Below the pieces are notes generated by a model. It ran no database searches. It was not told the DNA's origin and saw only the letters and a list, made by a program, of their open reading frames with translations. 15,160 bases of DNA, from assembly GCA_947453585.1 (NCBI GenBank), contig CANGHQ010000009.1:1-15160 (forward strand). The letters are read 5' to 3'. The position numbers were made by a program, and so were the translations under genes. Shown in pieces: positions 13,744-15,160 of this stretch (the stretch's first letter is position 1; every line of letters starts with the position of its first letter). The DNA is from Burkholderiales bacterium (GTDB lineage: Bacteria > Pseudomonadota > Gammaproteobacteria > Burkholderiales > Burkholderiaceae_C).

Positions 13744-14848
13744 TTAAACGCCTTGCTTGAGCGAGGCTTGTATGAAGGGGTCCAAGTCACCGTCCAGCAC
13801 TTTTTGCGTGGCCGATGTCTCGTAATTGGTGCGCAGGTCTTTGATGCGGCTGTTGTCCAGCACATACGAGCGAATCTGGTGGCCCCAGCCCACGTCGGTC
13901 TTGGTGTCTTCGAGCTTTTGCTGCGCTTCTTGCTGCTTGCGCAGTTCAAAGTCATAGAGGCGGCTGCGCAGGCGCTTCCAGGCCACGTCGCGGTTGCCGT
14001 GCTGGCTGCGGCCATCTTGGCACTGCACCACGATGCCGGTGGGCAAGTGGGTCAGGCGCACGGCCGAGTCGGTCTTGTTGATGTGCTGGCCGCCCGCGCC
14101 GCTGGCGCGAAAGGTGTCCACCCGCACATCCGACGGGTTGATGTCGATCTCAATCGAGTCGTCAATCTCGGGGTAGACAAACACGCTAGCAAAGCTGGTG
14201 TGGCGTCCGCCGGAGGAATCAAACGGCGATTTGCGCACCAGGCGGTGCACGCCGGTCTCGGTGCGCAGCAGGCCAAAGGCGTATTCGCCCTCAATCTTGA
14301 TGGTCGCGCCCTTGATGCCAGCAATGTCGCCCGCGGTTTCGTCTTCCACGGTGGTCGCAAAGCCCTTGCGTTCGGCATAGCGCAGGTACTGGCGCAGCAG
14401 CATGCTGGCCCAGTCGCAGGCCTCGGTGCCGCCCGCGCCAGACTGGATGTCCAAAAAGCAGTTCAGCGGATCAGCCGGGTTGTTGAACATGCGCCGGAAT
14501 TCCAGGCCCTCGATGGTGGTGGCCAGCGTGGCGGCTTCGGCCTCAATCGTCAGCAGGCCGGCTTCGTCGCCGTCTTCCTTGGACATCTCATACAACTCGG
14601 TGTTGTCGGCCAGGTCGCGGTCCAATTGATCCAGCGTGACCACTACGCCTTCAAGCGCTTTTTTCTCTTTGCCCAGTTCTTGGGCGCGCTTGGGGTCGTT
14701 CCAGACGGTGGGGTCTTCTAGCGATGCGTTAACCGTGCGCAGGCGTTCCGATTTGGCAGCGTAGTCAAAGATACCCCCGAAGCTCGGCGGTGCGCGCGCT
14801 GAGGTCGTTGAGTTGGGTGCCAATGAGGTTGGTGCGTTCTGCGTCCAT
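13744..14848 (-). CDS. prfB: Peptide chain release factor 2, with +1 programmed frameshift
   Basis: RF2 releases finished proteins at UGA and UAA codons. The gene is in two frames: codons 1-27 (14848-14768, beginning MDAERTNLIG and ending LRGYL) meet an in-frame TGA. After a +1 shift that skips T14767, translation continues at GAC (14766) to the stop at 13744, giving 367 residues. The stop-codon recognition loop contains SPFDSSG and the peptidyl-hydrolysis motif is GAGGQHINKTDSAV; both are intact. The ATG at 14848 has an AGGA site eight bases upstream. An annotation that ignores the shift will miss the N-terminus and invent a false start near 14823. A second short hairpin, GCGCC-TTGCA-GGCGC, lies upstream at 14897-14911 in a 64-base gap to the next gene. 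lysS, which follows prfB in E. coli, is replaced here by pepN. Confidence 0.97.
14764..14779 (-). promoter_or_regulatory. prfB +1 programmed frameshift site
   Basis: Minus strand reads CGGGGGTATCTTTGAC: a Shine-Dalgarno-like GGGGG (14778-14774), TAT, the slippery CTT (14770-14768), then TGA and C. The three-base spacing between GGGGG and CTT and the order CTT-TGA-C match the classical site. When RF2 is scarce, slow reading of UGA lets the ribosome slip to UUU and make RF2, a negative feedback loop. Confidence 0.95.
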
Positions 14849-14912
14849 GGGGTATTCCTGCGGTATTTGGGTAATTGGCGGGTATTTTCTCACGCGCGCC
14901 TTGCAGGCGCCG

Positions 14913-15160
14913 TTAAGCGCTGTCGCTCTGGCCCCCAACGCCGTGGCGAAGGCGGCGATCGACCACTTCAAACAGCGCCATGCCCGCCAACATGGCCGCC
15001 ACAAACGCCGCCGCCTTGGGCTGCCCGGCGGCCAGCGCCACCACGGCCGGTCCGGGGCAAAAACCGGCCAGGCCCCAGCCCACGCCAAATACCAAAGAGC
15101 CCAGCACCAGGCGTTTGTCCACCGCGCCTGCGTCGGGCCAATACAAGGCGCCGCCTAAAA
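14913..15160 (-). CDS. YeeE/YedE-type (DUF6691) membrane protein, C-terminal fragment
   Basis: The frame is open from the window edge (first complete codon at 15158) to TAA at 14915-14913, so the true start lies beyond 15160. About 82 residues are visible. FGVGWGLAGFCPGPAVVALA is the conserved signature of DUF6691/YeeE-family proteins, which relate to thiosulfate or other sulfur-compound uptake; the Cys in GFCPGP is the conserved family Cys. Two membrane segments are seen, one around VLGSLVFGVGWGLAGF and one around AAAFVAAMLAGMALFEVV, followed by a short polar tail. In many proteobacteria this half-size protein is paired with a YeeE partner gene just upstream, which here would lie outside the window. 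It runs in the same direction as prfB, 64 bases away. Function beyond membrane transport or a sulfur link is not supported. Confidence 0.8.
   Translation of the reverse strand, partial: LGGALYWPDAGAVDKRLVLGSLVFGVGWGLAGFCPGPAVVALAAGQPKAAAFVAAMLAGMALFEVVDRRLRHGVGGQSDSA

Noticed and set aside
13663..14721. A 352-codon plus-strand open frame opposite prfB
   Set aside because: Opposite a complete RF2 with GGQ and SPF motifs; the frame has no recognisable features.
14897..14911. GCGCC-TTGCA-GGCGC hairpin after the DUF6691 gene as a terminator
   Set aside because: A 5-base stem without a T-run in either direction; too weak to call.

Overview
This is a GC-rich chromosomal stretch from a Gram-negative bacterium, most likely a betaproteobacterium of the Burkholderiales and probably Comamonadaceae (Rhodoferax/Polaromonas-like). 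That placement is inferred from the protein types, the short EpsC-like CysE, and the arrangements pmbA/yjgA/mog and prfB-pepN-fbp; it was not checked by a search. The content is mostly core metabolism, translation and RNA modification. There is no CRISPR array, insertion sequence, prophage or plasmid function.

Layout. Positions 1-3757, minus strand: a three-gene cluster whose genes overlap by ATGA. It runs from an NAD(P)H-dependent glutamate-synthase-type flavoprotein with ferredoxin domains, to the fused gamma/alpha subunit of a 2-oxoacid:acceptor oxidoreductase, to the first 24 codons of the beta subunit, which leaves the window. Positions 3758-3986: an intergenic region with imperfect direct repeats and an FNR-like dyad. 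Positions 3987-4466, plus strand: a hemerythrin-like protein, divergent from the oxidoreductase cluster and overlapping the end of suhB. Positions 4456-5316, minus: suhB. Positions 5431-7045, plus: trmJ and cysE. Positions 7046-8316, minus: yjgA/darP followed by mog, overlapping by ATGA. Positions 8339-9739, plus: pmbA/tldE. Positions 9783-9899: a bidirectional terminator and a tRNA-Thr(CGT) on the minus strand. Positions 9937-14848, minus: prfB, pepN and fbp, all in the same direction; prfB carries the classical +1 programmed frameshift. Positions 14913-15160, minus: the C-terminal end of a YeeE/YedE-type (DUF6691) membrane protein.

How the genes relate. The oxidoreductase cluster looks like a self-contained machine that moves electrons between a 2-oxoacid/CoA couple and NAD(P)H through Fe-S clusters. 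The adjacent hemerythrin is an O2-binding-type protein that shares its upstream region, so a redox or oxygen-responsive pairing is plausible but unproven. suhB, trmJ and cysE keep an order that in gammaproteobacteria leads into the isc Fe-S cluster operon, but here cysE is followed directly by convergent mog. The remaining genes are housekeeping: translation termination (prfB), peptide turnover (pepN, pmbA), gluconeogenesis or Calvin cycle (fbp), ribosome assembly (yjgA), molybdenum cofactor (mog) and cysteine synthesis (cysE).

No wholly new system is evident. The parts most worth a second look are the NAD(P)H-linked 2-oxoacid oxidoreductase with its hemerythrin neighbour and their shared control region.
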